The notes beneath the pieces are model-generated. The model had not been told where the DNA came from. It saw nothing but the letters and a program-made list of their open reading frames with translations, and ran no database searches. Below, piece after piece: positions 7,364 through 15,649 of a DNA stretch of 53,615 nt. Position numbers and translations under genes: made by a program. Each line of letters opens with the position of its first letter. Position 1 is the first letter of the stretch. Source of the stretch: Magnetococcales bacterium. Lineage in GTDB: Bacteria; Pseudomonadota; Magnetococcia; Magnetococcales; Magnetaquicoccaceae. The DNA is taken from positions 1-53,615 of the forward strand of contig PDZU01000013.1 in assembly GCA_002753095.1 (NCBI GenBank). Reading direction: 5' to 3'.

Positions 7364-7646
7364 GCAAGAGACCTAAAAAACGGAGAAAATGCGCACAAAT
7401 CGCGAAGAATGGCTACCCTGCCATAAAATTCCTCTATAGCGGATTGATTTTGTTGTAAATCGGCGTCATAATGACGAGAGGATCGTCAAAGGGGGGGATC
7501 CGCTTTATGCCACACTCTTGCGCCTGTTGTGCCACTCCCTCCCCTGTGCCCCATTCCGCATAAATTGATCCATCGCCCTTGTCCGCATCGAGCGTGCGGT
7601 GGAAACAAGATCCATGGCAGGCTCATAGGTAGAACTGTGGTATGCA

Positions 7647-9107
7647 ATGAATATAACAGCATCTTCGCCCCCCCATTTCCTGCTGTGCGACGACGAGGCC
7701 GGTGTGCTGCTCGGTGCCAGTCTGCTGTTGCGCCGTTCCGGCTTTGATCCGGTCTCCACCCTGCAGGACAGCCGTCAGGTACTTCCTTTCCTGGCCCAAA
7801 ATTCTGTGGCCATGGTCATGCTTGATTTGCACATGCCGCACATCGGCGGTCTGCAACTGCTTGGGGAAATCAAACAACTTTACCCTGATCTGCCCGTGGT
7901 GATCCTGACCGCCATGCAGGATGTAAAAATGGCCGTCGCCTGCATGAAAGAGGGGGCCATGGATTATCTGCTCAAGCCCATCGAAAAAGAGCGTCTGCTG
8001 GCCATCGCCGAGCAGACTAGGCAACTCTACTCCCTGCGGCGGCAGGTGGATACCTTGAAAGGGTATCTGCTCAACGATCCCAAACCGCATCAGGAGGCTT
8101 TTGCCGGTATTGTCACCAACAGCACGCGCATGCGTTCCATCTTCCAGTACATGGAGGCGATCGCCACCACCCGTGAACCGGTGTTGATTACCGGCGAAAC
8201 GGGCGTTGGCAAGGAGTCCATTGCGGCGGCCATGCACCATCTGAGCGGACGGAGCGGCGCCTTTGTTCCCGTCAATGTGGCCGGTCTGGATGATATGGTT
8301 TTTTCCGACACCCTGTTCGGGCACCGCAAGGGCGCCTATACCGGGGCCGATCAAAATCGGGATGGACAGATTGCCAAAGCGGTGGGCGGAACCCTCTTTC
8401 TCGACGAAATCGGTGATTTAAGCGAAACCAGCCAGGTCAAACTGCTGCGACTGTTACAGGAGAAAAAATATTTCCCGCTGGGTTCGGATATTGGCAAGCA
8501 TGCCGACATTTATGTGGTAGCCGCCACCAATCGGGCCATCAAGGAGCGTATCCTCAATGGCCATTTTCGCGCCGACCTCTATTATCGACTGGCGGGACAT
8601 CAGGTTCACCTGCCCCCGTTACGTGAAAGGGTGGAGGACATTGCCCTGTTGGTCAACCATTTTCTCCAGGATGCGGCCCGCTCGGTAGGCAAAGAGCCAC
8701 CCACGCCCACCCCGGAGCTTTTCTCTTTGCTCTCCAGTTACTCTTTTCCCGGCAATATCCGGGAGTTGCGCGCCATGGTCTTTGATGCTGTGGCGCAGCA
8801 TCGCCGGGGTGTTCTCTCCTTGCGCAGCTTCAAGGAACATATCCTCGCCACTCAGGGCTATCCTGATCCCACGGTACCGCCTCATGATGCGTTGGCGCAG
8901 TGCGGCCCTCAACTCTCCTGGCCGCATACCGCCCGCCCGCCCACCATCAAAGAGGCGGAAGAGTTTTTACTGCATAACGCCCTGCGTGCCAGCAAAGGCA
9001 ACCAAGGTGTGGCCGCCTCTTTGTTGGGCATCACCCGACAAGCTCTCAACCAGCGTTTGGCCCGTCGCAAAAAGGGACACGACGAGATGGATGCATCCTC
9101 CCCGTGA
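7647..9107 (+). CDS. Sigma54-dependent response regulator (NtrC/LuxO type)
   Basis: 486 residues in three domains. Receiver domain (1-125): acidic pocket DDE at 15-17, phospho-acceptor Asp60 in VMLDLHMP, Lys110 in LLKP. AAA+ domain (about 150-390): Walker A GETGVGKE (183-190), sigma54-contact loop GAYTGA (229-234, a GAFTGA variant), Walker B LFLDEIGD and an R-finger region. A Fis-type helix-turn-helix closes the protein (about 445-475). It should activate RNA polymerase-sigma54 when phosphorylated. No histidine kinase is nearby, so its input is unknown. A near-consensus sigma54 promoter and a structured RNA lie immediately downstream, which makes that RNA its most likely target. Confidence 0.92.
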   Translation: MNITASSPPHFLLCDDEAGVLLGASLLLRRSGFDPVSTLQDSRQVLPFLAQNSVAMVMLDLHMPHIGGLQLLGEIKQLYPDLPVVILTAMQDVKMAVACMKEGAMDYLLKPIEKERLLAIAEQTRQLYSLRRQVDTLKGYLLNDPKPHQEAFAGIVTNSTRMRSIFQYMEAIATTREPVLITGETGVGKESIAAAMHHLSGRSGAFVPVNVAGLDDMVFSDTLFGHRKGAYTGADQNRDGQIAKAVGGTLFLDEIGDLSETSQVKLLRLLQEKKYFPLGSDIGKHADIYVVAATNRAIKERILNGHFRADLYYRLAGHQVHLPPLRERVEDIALLVNHFLQDAARSVGKEPPTPTPELFSLLSSYSFPGNIRELRAMVFDAVAQHRRGVLSLRSFKEHILATQGYPDPTVPPHDALAQCGPQLSWPHTARPPTIKEAEEFLLHNALRASKGNQGVAASLLGITRQALNQRLARRKKGHDEMDASSP

Positions 9108-9130
9108 ATTCTTTGCCAGCCCAAAAAAAT

Positions 9131-9146
9131 TGGCACGAATGGTGCT
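9131..9146 (+). promoter_or_regulatory. Sigma54 (-24/-12) promoter
   Basis: TGGCACGAATGGTGCT matches the consensus TGGCACG-N4-TTGCW at every fixed position except one, with GG and GC at exact -24/-12 spacing. The predicted start is near 9157. It lies 24 bases after the stop of a sigma54 activator gene and points away from it into a region with no real open frame, so the transcript should be a separate non-coding RNA. Confidence 0.8.
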
Positions 9147-9156
9147 CATATAAAGG

Positions 9157-9462
9157 CAACAGCGGGTCATGATGGACGACCCAGAAAACAGCAAGATGTA
9201 GTCGGTTGGTGTTGTTACCGGAGCGCGTCGCTTGCCGACCCGGTGTACAGAAAAAGGGATGCCGGTTCTTTGGATCAGCGTCTCTGTGTCGGGCCGGTCA
9301 GAAGTACCCCCCTCTAGCTTCTGACCGGCTTGGCTAATCCTAAAAGTCTCAGGTTCCATGAACCTGCGCTCGCAAAGAAGAAACGGACCTCGCGGTCTGG
9401 ATCTTCCTGCCGGGCTGATCGGGAGCCCCCCCCCTCTAACTCCTGGTCGCCCGGCTTTTTTT
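9157..9462 (+). ncRNA. Structured regulatory RNA with twin C-rich loops
   Basis: A transcript of about 305 nt is predicted from the sigma54 promoter to a strong terminator. Hairpins seen: GGGTC/GACCC (9164-9182); a GTCGG/CCGAC arm further on; a perfect 12-bp stem 9293-9304/9318-9329; a 7-bp stem CAGGTTC/GAACCTG (9350-9366); and the terminator stem. The 12-bp hairpin loop (9305-9317) and the terminator loop (9426-9439) both expose CCCCCCTCTA, which could pair with G-rich ribosome sites. No frame longer than about 10 codons with a good ribosome site is present. It resembles Qrr or CrcZ RNAs in context (next to a sigma54 activator) but I recognise no Rfam family. Confidence 0.7.
9409..9462 (+). 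terminator. Strong terminator of the structured RNA
   Basis: GCCGGGC (9409-9415) pairs with GCCCGGC (9449-9455). The stem extends inward to about 16 bp with one bulge, holds a C9-containing loop, and is followed by seven T residues (9456-9462). Confidence 0.85.
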
Positions 9463-9575
9463 ATGCCCCGCGCACAAATCAAGTATTCCAATTATAAATC
9501 AATCACTTAACAAAAATGCGTTGATACTTTTCATCGGTCAAAGTGGCAGATGAAAAGCATCTGTCAAAGTGGCAT

Positions 9576-9742
9576 GGGGTCCAGGGGAGATTATCTCCCC
9601 TGGCGGGTGCAGGGCGGAGCCCTGCTTGTAATGTGCGGCGTTTTACAAAAGCAAATGCGCAGCATTTGCGCACGCCGCACAGATTTGTGCCCCGCAGGGG
9701 CACGCCTTGGGAGGGCGGATGCCCGACATGCACCGTGTTGCC
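9576..9742 (+). repeat. Composite palindromic repeat R1
   Basis: Full copy of the interspersed family: a GGGTCCAGGGG.. palindrome, a GGGTGCAGGGCGGAGCCCTGC hairpin split by its loop, then a nested hairpin (outer arms GTGCGGCG/CGCCGCAC, inner GCAAATGC/GCATTTGC with GCA loop, 9633-9680), then GTGCCCC-GCA-GGGGCAC, then GGGAGGGCG..CGCCCGAC-like ending. The long open frames across it are side effects of the repeat. Confidence 0.85.
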
Positions 9743-9898
9743 TTGTACGACCCGGCGCAAGAACCCAAAAAGAGTGCGCGCAAACCCCTGCAACATTCGA
9801 TAGAATTTATCTCGCATGTTGCACCTGCAGCAAATGTTTTATATCAACATGTTAAACCGAGCAATCCCCATATACCTTATCAAACGTTGCACCCTTTT

Positions 9899-10022
9899 TG
9901 TGCGAACGCAGCAAAAAGGCGCTGGGGGGGCTGGGGGGTATCTGCATTTTTTCTTGTGCGAACGCAGCAAAAAGGCGCTGGGGGGGGGGGCTGGGGGCGC
10001 TGGGGGGCATCTGTATTTTTTC
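9899..10022. repeat. Two-copy direct repeat with long G-tracts
   Basis: Copies 9899-9954 and 9955-10022 both start TGTGCGAACGCAGCAAAAAG and then carry G-runs before ATCTG.ATTTTTTCT. The second copy has G-runs of 11, 5 and 6 separated by 2-4 bases (9980-10006), enough for an intrastrand G-quadruplex on the plus strand. No gene is supportable between 9463 and 10298. Confidence 0.75.
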
Positions 10023-10066
10023 TGCATCGTCTGAGTGCATCTGAACTTTCTGCATCGTCATAGCAA

Positions 10067-10262
10067 ACAACACGGTGCATGTCGGGCGTCCGCCCTCCCA
10101 AGGCGTGCCCCTGCGGGGCACAGATTTGGGCGCGCTGCGCAGATTTGGGCAAGCCCAAATCTGCTTCGGTGAAAGCGCGCCATTGCAGCAGGGCTCCGCC
10201 CTGCACCCGGCATGGCTCCGCCCTGCACCCGGCAGGGGCGGTGACCGCCCCTGCACCCCGCA
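10067..10262 (-). repeat. Composite palindromic repeat R2
   Basis: Reverse-oriented copy. Its nested hairpin (10139-10181 region) has a different stem, GCAGATTTGGGC/GCCCAAATCTGC inside GGCGCGC/GCGCGCC, on the same scaffold. The R1/R2 pair face each other around the G-tract repeat. Confidence 0.8.
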
Positions 10263-10280
10263 ATTGTTTTTTCGATTGTT

Positions 10281-10304
10281 TCAGCTTCAGCTTCAGCTTC
10301 AGCG
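10281..10304 (-). repeat. Hexanucleotide repeat at the dctM stop codon
   Basis: Four tandem TCAGCT/TCAGCG units cover the dctM stop. On the minus strand they read as in-frame TGA AGC repeated, giving a series of backup stop codons. Confidence 0.7.
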
Positions 10305-11585
10305 AATCATACCCAACATGCGGGGCAACCAGAGCGAAAGGGTGGGCCAATAGGTGACCAACATCAAAAAGACCAGGGTGGTGATCATCCAGGGAATGGC
10401 AGCAATCGTCACCTCGGTCAAACCTCGATCAATCAAACCACTCACCACATAAAGGTTTAAACCAACCGGAGGTGTAACCATCCCCACCTCCATATTGACG
10501 GTAATCAAAATACCGAAATGGACCGGGTCAATCCCTAACTTGATGGCGATGGGAAAAAGGATCGGAGCCATGATCAACACAATCGAAGAAGGCTCCATGA
10601 AATCACCTGCCAACAGTAAAATCAGGTTGACAACCAACAAAAAGGAGAAGGCGCTCAACCCCTGATCAAGCATCCACAACGCCATCTGTTGTGGAATATT
10701 TTCGTGGGTCAGCAGAAAAGAGAAGAGTGTCGCATTGGTGATGATGTAGAGCAACATGGCACTCATGTTGGCCGAGGCCAACAACACCTTGGGCACATGG
10801 CTCAACGGCAACACACGGTAAACATAAACCGCCACAATAAACGAATATACCGCACTGACCGCCGCCGCTTCGGTCGGGGTGAACATGCCGGAATAGATCC
10901 CCCCCAGCACAATGACAATCAACAACAACCCCCAACTGGATTGCTGGAAAGTGTGCCAAATTTCGCCCAAAGAGGCCCGTGGCTGGCGGGGATAGTTATG
11001 CTTACGGGCCTGATACCACGTGGTCAAAGACAGCAAAACGGCCAACACCACCCCCGGCACAATACCAGCCATAAACAAAGCCCCCACCGAAGTGTTGGTG
11101 GAGACGGCATACATGACCAGAACAATGGAAGGCGGCACCAAAATACCCAGAGCACCAGCCGTGGCAATGGAACCGGCACCAAAACGCAAGGGATAACCAG
11201 CCTTGAGCATGGCAGGAATCATGATCGAACCAATGGCCGCCGCCGTGGCCGGTGAAGAACCGGAAATGGCCGCAAAAAGAGCGCAGGCAATCACCCCAGC
11301 AATCCCCAAACCACCATGAAAATGGCCCACCAACGCCGTAGCAAAGTTGACCAAACGCCGCGCCACCCCACCATGGGTCAAAAAATTACCCGCCAGAATA
11401 AAAAAAGGAATGGCCATGATTTCAAACTTTTCGATACCAGTGAAAAGTTTCATGGCCACCGCTTCCAAAGGTACCCGTGTCAGGGTAAAAAGAAACAACA
11501 ACACCGTCATGCCCAAAGCGATGGAGATGGGCATGCCGGTGAGCAGCAACACAAACAACAAGGTAAAAATAATGGCTGCAGTCAT
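10299..11585 (-). CDS. dctM: TRAP transporter large permease DctM
   Basis: 428 residues, the standard DctM length. Hydrophobic throughout, with about 12 predicted membrane segments. Family signatures include MPISIALGMTVLLF near the start, the FFILAGNFLTHGG segment, the AAISGSSPATAAAIGSIMIPAM segment and a second-half inverted repeat (GDFMEPSSIVLIMAPILFPIAIKLGIDPVHFGI). It is the ion-coupled carrier subunit that moves the substrate delivered by DctP, probably a C4-dicarboxylate or related acid, using a sodium or proton gradient. The start overlaps the dctQ stop by 4 bases; it is last in the dctPQM operon and ends in the hexanucleotide repeat. Confidence 0.95.
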   Translation of the reverse strand: MTAAIIFTLLFVLLLTGMPISIALGMTVLLFLFTLTRVPLEAVAMKLFTGIEKFEIMAIPFFILAGNFLTHGGVARRLVNFATALVGHFHGGLGIAGVIACALFAAISGSSPATAAAIGSIMIPAMLKAGYPLRFGAGSIATAGALGILVPPSIVLVMYAVSTNTSVGALFMAGIVPGVVLAVLLSLTTWYQARKHNYPRQPRASLGEIWHTFQQSSWGLLLIVIVLGGIYSGMFTPTEAAAVSAVYSFIVAVYVYRVLPLSHVPKVLLASANMSAMLLYIITNATLFSFLLTHENIPQQMALWMLDQGLSAFSFLLVVNLILLLAGDFMEPSSIVLIMAPILFPIAIKLGIDPVHFGILITVNMEVGMVTPPVGLNLYVVSGLIDRGLTEVTIAAIPWMITTLVFLMLVTYWPTLSLWLPRMLGMIR

Positions 11586-12175
11586 CGCGAAAACTCCCGG
11601 CCAACAATCGGGTGACCGGTGGCTTCACTGCCCGCCGGATGCACATCCAACTCTTCGATAGGAATGGGTTCGTGGCGCGGCAACTTGCCGGTACGGGCAT
11701 AACTGACCATAACCTGCAAAAAACGAAAACTCATCAAATAGGAACCAAGCGGGATGCACAGATAAACCAACCACATGGGAACTTCCAGATCGGGAGATGT
11801 CTGCTGCGTGTGAGAAATTTTCCAGACCATATGAGCACCCAGCGTACCGATCAACGCAGTAAAAAACACACCACAGGCAAGACCAAAAAGAACGATCGGC
11901 TTTTGCCGACGCGGTTCCAGCTTATGCACCAGCAGATCGACACCCACATGCACCCCGGTCCGTACCCCATAAGCCGCCCCAAACTTGGCCATCCAGACAA
12001 ACATGTAGATGCACAACTCTTGAGCCCAGGAAGTATCAAAACGGGAGAGATAAGGGAAAAAGGCAGGAACACCAGAAGCATAGCGATGCACCACCGCCGT
12101 AAAAATCAGCAGGGTCGCCGCTGCCATCAGTAAACTGATCAGCCACTCTTCCAGGTGATCAAAAAATTTAGCCAT
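11582..12175 (-). CDS. dctQ: TRAP transporter small permease DctQ
   Basis: 197 residues with four predicted membrane helices. The start has the typical FFDHLEEWLISLLMAAATLL, and the middle carries QELCIYMFVWMAKFGAAYGVRTGVHVGVDLL, a family hallmark. It pairs with DctM in the inner membrane. It lies between dctP (64-base gap) and dctM (ATGA overlap). The C-terminal ~25 residues are polar and face the cytoplasm. Confidence 0.92.
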   Translation of the reverse strand: MAKFFDHLEEWLISLLMAAATLLIFTAVVHRYASGVPAFFPYLSRFDTSWAQELCIYMFVWMAKFGAAYGVRTGVHVGVDLLVHKLEPRRQKPIVLFGLACGVFFTALIGTLGAHMVWKISHTQQTSPDLEVPMWLVYLCIPLGSYLMSFRFLQVMVSYARTGKLPRHEPIPIEELDVHPAGSEATGHPIVGREFSR

Positions 12176-12239
12176 GGGAATCTATCCTGGCAAGGGGTGC
12201 CCCCCAGCACCCCCGCCACATCGGGGAGAAATAACAGAA

Positions 12240-13253
12240 TCAACGACCTGCATCAAAACCAGCCACCCGATGCAACTCGGCGATCAACTCCTTGCCAATC
12301 CGATCCTCCATCTGGGTGTGGACAGCCACCATTTTTTGCTGCCATGCCCGACGTTGCACCGGAGTCAGGTCAAGCACCTCAGTCCTGCCAGAAGCCCGCA
12401 CCGCTTCGACCGCCTGATCATTTTCCTGCTTGGCAATCAAATTGGCATATTCGGTCGCCTCCACCATGGCTTTTTCCAGTTCTTGCCGCACATCCCCCGG
12501 CAGACCCATCCAAAAATCCTTATTGACAATCACCGCATAGCCCAGATAGCCATGGTTGGAAAGGGTCAGATATTTTTGCACCTCGTGCATCTTTTGGGTG
12601 TAGAAGTTGGAGGGAGGATTTTCGGTACCATCCACCACCCCGGTCTGCAACGCCTGATAGACTTCAGAAAAAGCCATGGTCTGCGGCATGGCTCCCATGG
12701 CGCGCATCTGAGCATCCAAGACCTTCGAAGACTGAATACGCAGTTTCAACCCTTGAAAATCTGCCGGTTCACGCAACGCCTTGTTGGCACTCATCTGCTT
12801 GAAACCGTTATCCCAATAGGACAGACCAATAATGCCTTTCGTCTCCAACTTGCGCAACAGAGCCTGCCCCACCGGACCTTGGGTCACCTTGTGCAGGGCT
12901 TCATAGTCACTGAACAGATAAGGCAGGTCAAAAGCCTCGAACTCCTTGGCCCCCAAGGGACCAAATTTGGCCAGAGAAGGGGCCAGCATCTGTACCGCAC
13001 CCATCTGCAAAGCCTCCAACTCCTCTTTGTCCTTGTAGAGCTGACTGTTGGGATAAACCTCTACTTTGACGCGGTTTTGCGTATAGCTGGCGGCCAATTC
13101 GCGAAATTTTTCCGCCGCTTTCCCTTTCGGGGTATCAACAGCCACCACGTGGCTGAACTTGATCACAATCGGTGCCGTTTCCGCGTTGGCCCAAAGCGGC
13201 CAGACCAGCACACCAGCCAAACCGGTCAGCAACCATTTTTGCCATTTATTCAT
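12240..13253 (-). CDS. dctP: TRAP substrate-binding protein DctP
   Basis: 337 residues from the ATG at 13253, chosen because an AAGGAG site lies about 8 bases upstream and a signal peptide follows at once (MNKWQKWLLTGLAGVLVWPLWANA, cleavage likely after ANA). The mature part begins IVIKFSHVVAVDTPKGKAAEKF, typical of DctP, with the conserved substrate-carboxylate arginine region LKLRIQSSKVLDAQMRAMGA and the VVDGTENPPSNF signature. It captures an organic acid in the periplasm and hands it to DctQM. No dctBD sensor genes are nearby, so regulation is not visible. Confidence 0.94.
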   Translation of the reverse strand: MNKWQKWLLTGLAGVLVWPLWANAETAPIVIKFSHVVAVDTPKGKAAEKFRELAASYTQNRVKVEVYPNSQLYKDKEELEALQMGAVQMLAPSLAKFGPLGAKEFEAFDLPYLFSDYEALHKVTQGPVGQALLRKLETKGIIGLSYWDNGFKQMSANKALREPADFQGLKLRIQSSKVLDAQMRAMGAMPQTMAFSEVYQALQTGVVDGTENPPSNFYTQKMHEVQKYLTLSNHGYLGYAVIVNKDFWMGLPGDVRQELEKAMVEATEYANLIAKQENDQAVEAVRASGRTEVLDLTPVQRRAWQQKMVAVHTQMEDRIGKELIAELHRVAGFDAGR

Positions 13254-13393
13254 GTTGCATGCTCCTTGATTTGTCGATCCAGCCGGGATGCTCCGGCAAC
13301 AACAAGCTCTCTTTTTGCTTCCCTCTCCGGTCAAAAGGCAACACACCCCACAACGGGGGAGTCATAACACAGGGTCAAGCATTGCGCAACCCC

Positions 13394-14059
13394 TTATTTT
13401 TCCTGGTTCTCTTTAACCCCGTTCCCGGCCAGTTCCTGGGGACAAAAGCTTCGAATCAGGCACTGCGCACAGCGGGGCTGGCGTGCTTGGCAGATATGGC
13501 GACCATGCAGGAGCAGCCAATGGTGGGCATGCTGCAGATATTCCTCTGGAATGATGCGCAAAAGTTCCTGTTCCACCCCTTCTGGGGTCTGGGCTGCGGC
13601 AAAACCCAGGCGGCGGGCAACCCGAAAAACATGGGTATCCACGGCCAGGGTTGGTTCACCGAAAGCGACGTTCAACACCACGTTGGCTGTTTTGCGCCCC
13701 ACCCCCGGCAAGCGTTGCAGCGTTTGCCGAACACGGGGCACTTCGCCATTGAACTCTGTCAGCAGCATCTGGCTCATGGCCAGCAGATGTTTGGCTTTGT
13801 TGTGGTATAGCCCCAGGGTACGGATATGGGCGATCACCCCCTCCTCGCCCAGTTGCAGCAGGGTCTGGGGGGTATTGGCCACGGCGAAAAGGGTTCGGGT
13901 GACCCGATTGACCCCCACATCGGTAGATTGGGCCGACAAGATGACCGCCACCAGCAGCTCAAAGGGTGAGGCAAACTGCAGTTCGCTACCCGGATGGGGA
14001 GCGGCCTCCTGCCAGAGGGCAAAAATCGCCTGGATCCGTGCCGCCTCACTGCGCTGCAT
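13394..14059 (-). CDS. nth: Endonuclease III (DNA glycosylase/AP lyase)
   Basis: 221 residues, near the family norm (about 211). The helix-hairpin-helix LPGVGRKTANVVL carries catalytic Lys123. Asp141 lies in AVDTHVFRV. The 4Fe-4S cluster ligands are Cys190, Cys197, Cys200 and Cys206 (C-x6-C-x2-C-x5-C). It removes oxidised pyrimidines and nicks the abasic site. The ATG at 14059 was chosen because the frame upstream is composition-poor and belongs to the overlapping VanZ-like gene; the two overlap by 14 bases and form an operon. Confidence 0.95.
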   Translation of the reverse strand: MQRSEAARIQAIFALWQEAAPHPGSELQFASPFELLVAVILSAQSTDVGVNRVTRTLFAVANTPQTLLQLGEEGVIAHIRTLGLYHNKAKHLLAMSQMLLTEFNGEVPRVRQTLQRLPGVGRKTANVVLNVAFGEPTLAVDTHVFRVARRLGFAAAQTPEGVEQELLRIIPEEYLQHAHHWLLLHGRHICQARQPRCAQCLIRSFCPQELAGNGVKENQEK

Positions 14060-14435
14060 GCTCTTCTCCTTGCTGCCTGCGGTGCCACCAGAGCGACAGG
14101 AGCACAGCGCAGGCGGCCCCCAGACTGTCGGCCAACCAATCAGCCACCTCGGCGGAGCGACCCGGCACGAAGGATTGATGCCATTCATCGCTGGCCCCAT
14201 ACAGCGTGGCATACCCCCAGGCCCACCAACCCGGGACAGACAACGGCCAACAGCGCCCACTCTGCCAAGCCAGCCCAGCCAACAGAGCATAACCAAGACA
14301 ATGCAACAGCTTGTCCTTCAGGGGAAAGCTGGGGCCAGGTAAATGAATGGGAGCAGAAGAGAGGTAGTAGATCAAACCCGAATAGCCCAACAACAGGAGG
14401 GGCCAACAAATCCTGGCCCAGACAGATCGGTTCAT
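14046..14435 (-). CDS. VanZ-like membrane protein
   Basis: 129 residues with about four hydrophobic segments. The family pattern is present: KDKLLHCLGYALLAGL, then DEWHQSFVPGRSAEVADWLADSLGA. VanZ-like proteins are small membrane proteins of unclear biochemical role (VanZ gives low-level teicoplanin resistance in enterococci). Its coupling to nth is probably just operon economy. It is divergent from nagZ, with about 90 bases between them. Confidence 0.85.
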   Translation of the reverse strand: MNRSVWARICWPLLLLGYSGLIYYLSSAPIHLPGPSFPLKDKLLHCLGYALLAGLAWQSGRCWPLSVPGWWAWGYATLYGASDEWHQSFVPGRSAEVADWLADSLGAACAVLLSLWWHRRQQGEEHAAQ

Positions 14436-14524
14436 GGTAGCATTAATTTCCTGTCGTCAAGAGGGAACGCACGGGGATACTGGAGTCTCCACAAGTACTC
14501 CGCATACTATACACAGGATGTCGC

Positions 14525-15628
14525 ATGAGCACAGCCGATTCTGCTGGCCAACATTTGGTCGCCAGTATTGCCTCCCACGACTTAAGCAGCGAAGAGTGCC
14601 ATTTTCTGCAAGAGGTCCAACCTGCCGGAGTCATCTTATTCAGCCGCAACCTGCATGATCCTGATCAACTTCAGGATTTGATTCAGTCGATCCGTGCCGA
14701 GGTTTCGCCTGCATGCACGATCTGGCTGGATCAGGAGGGGGGGCGCGTGCAGCGCCTGCGTGATCCTTTCACCCGTTTTCCCAGCCCATGGCGCTGGGCA
14801 GAGATGGCGCGCCGGGATGGAACACAGGCCAGCGCCATGGCCACGATAGCCGGGCAGGTATGCGGCATGGAGTTGGCGGCCATTGGTATTGGTATCGATT
14901 GCGCCCCGGTTTTGGATCTGCGCGAGAAGGGTGCCGATCCGGTCATCGGGGAACGGGCTTTCGGCAACACGCCGCAACAGGTGATTACGCTGGCCGGTGC
15001 TTGGCTGGATGGTTTGCAAAGCCAGGGCATTTTGGGCGTTGGCAAACATTTTCCTGGACATGGTGCGGCGCGGGCCGACTCGCACAAAAGTCTGCCGGTG
15101 ATCCATGGCAGCCGGGAGGAGTTGGCCGAACGGGAGTTGCTGCCATTTCGTCTGTTGTTGCCGCGTCTGTCCGCCGTGATGACCGCCCATTTGGTGGCCA
15201 AGGCGTTGGACGAACAACCGGCCACTTGGTCCAGGGAGATTCTGCACGGTTTGTTGCGCAAGAAATGGGGGTATACAGGTCTGGTGGTCAGCGACGCCTT
15301 GGAGATGGGCGCCTTACGTGGCCCATTGCCAGAACGGGCTGAGAAGGCTCTGTTGGCGGGATGTGACTTGGTCTTGTGCTGCACTGGTCATCTGGAGGAT
15401 AATCAGGCGGTCCGGGAGGGCATCGCCCAGGCGCGTGACGCCTGGACAGGGAGCCAATGTCGCGCCATAGACGAACGGATTCGTCGCACGCTGGCCCCTT
15501 ACGCCCCACCGCCCGGTGATTGGCGCGGTCTGTTGCGGCAGAGTGACTATCAGCGCTTCCGTCAGATGGTGGAGGCGCATTGCACCGAGGAGAGCCCGCC
15601 GGAAGATCCCACCGAGGCCCATTCGTAA
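14525..15628 (+). CDS. nagZ: Beta-N-acetylhexosaminidase NagZ
   Basis: 367 residues, GH3 family. KHFPGHG (174-180) and the Asp185/His187 pair in ADSH form the mobile catalytic acid/base loop. The nucleophile is Asp257 in VVSDALEMGAL. WLDQEGGRVQRL near residue 68 binds substrate. It cuts GlcNAc from anhydro-muropeptides during cytoplasmic cell-wall recycling. The C-terminus has a ~20-residue acidic tail. The next gene (DUF971) follows after 21 bases. Confidence 0.94.
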   Translation: MSTADSAGQHLVASIASHDLSSEECHFLQEVQPAGVILFSRNLHDPDQLQDLIQSIRAEVSPACTIWLDQEGGRVQRLRDPFTRFPSPWRWAEMARRDGTQASAMATIAGQVCGMELAAIGIGIDCAPVLDLREKGADPVIGERAFGNTPQQVITLAGAWLDGLQSQGILGVGKHFPGHGAARADSHKSLPVIHGSREELAERELLPFRLLLPRLSAVMTAHLVAKALDEQPATWSREILHGLLRKKWGYTGLVVSDALEMGALRGPLPERAEKALLAGCDLVLCCTGHLEDNQAVREGIAQARDAWTGSQCRAIDERIRRTLAPYAPPPGDWRGLLRQSDYQRFRQMVEAHCTEESPPEDPTEAHS

Positions 15629-15649
15629 CCTGTCACCGATGAGAGAGCC

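Noticed and set aside
9157-9462. 6S RNA, SRP RNA or RNase P as identity of the structured RNA
   Set aside because: The SRP core GGTCAGGTCCGGAAGGAAGCA, RNase P conserved boxes and a long closing 6S stem are not present.
9543-10353. Several overlapping 70-150-aa open frames in the repeats
   Set aside because: They translate the composite hairpins, recur at each copy on both strands, and lack ribosome sites.
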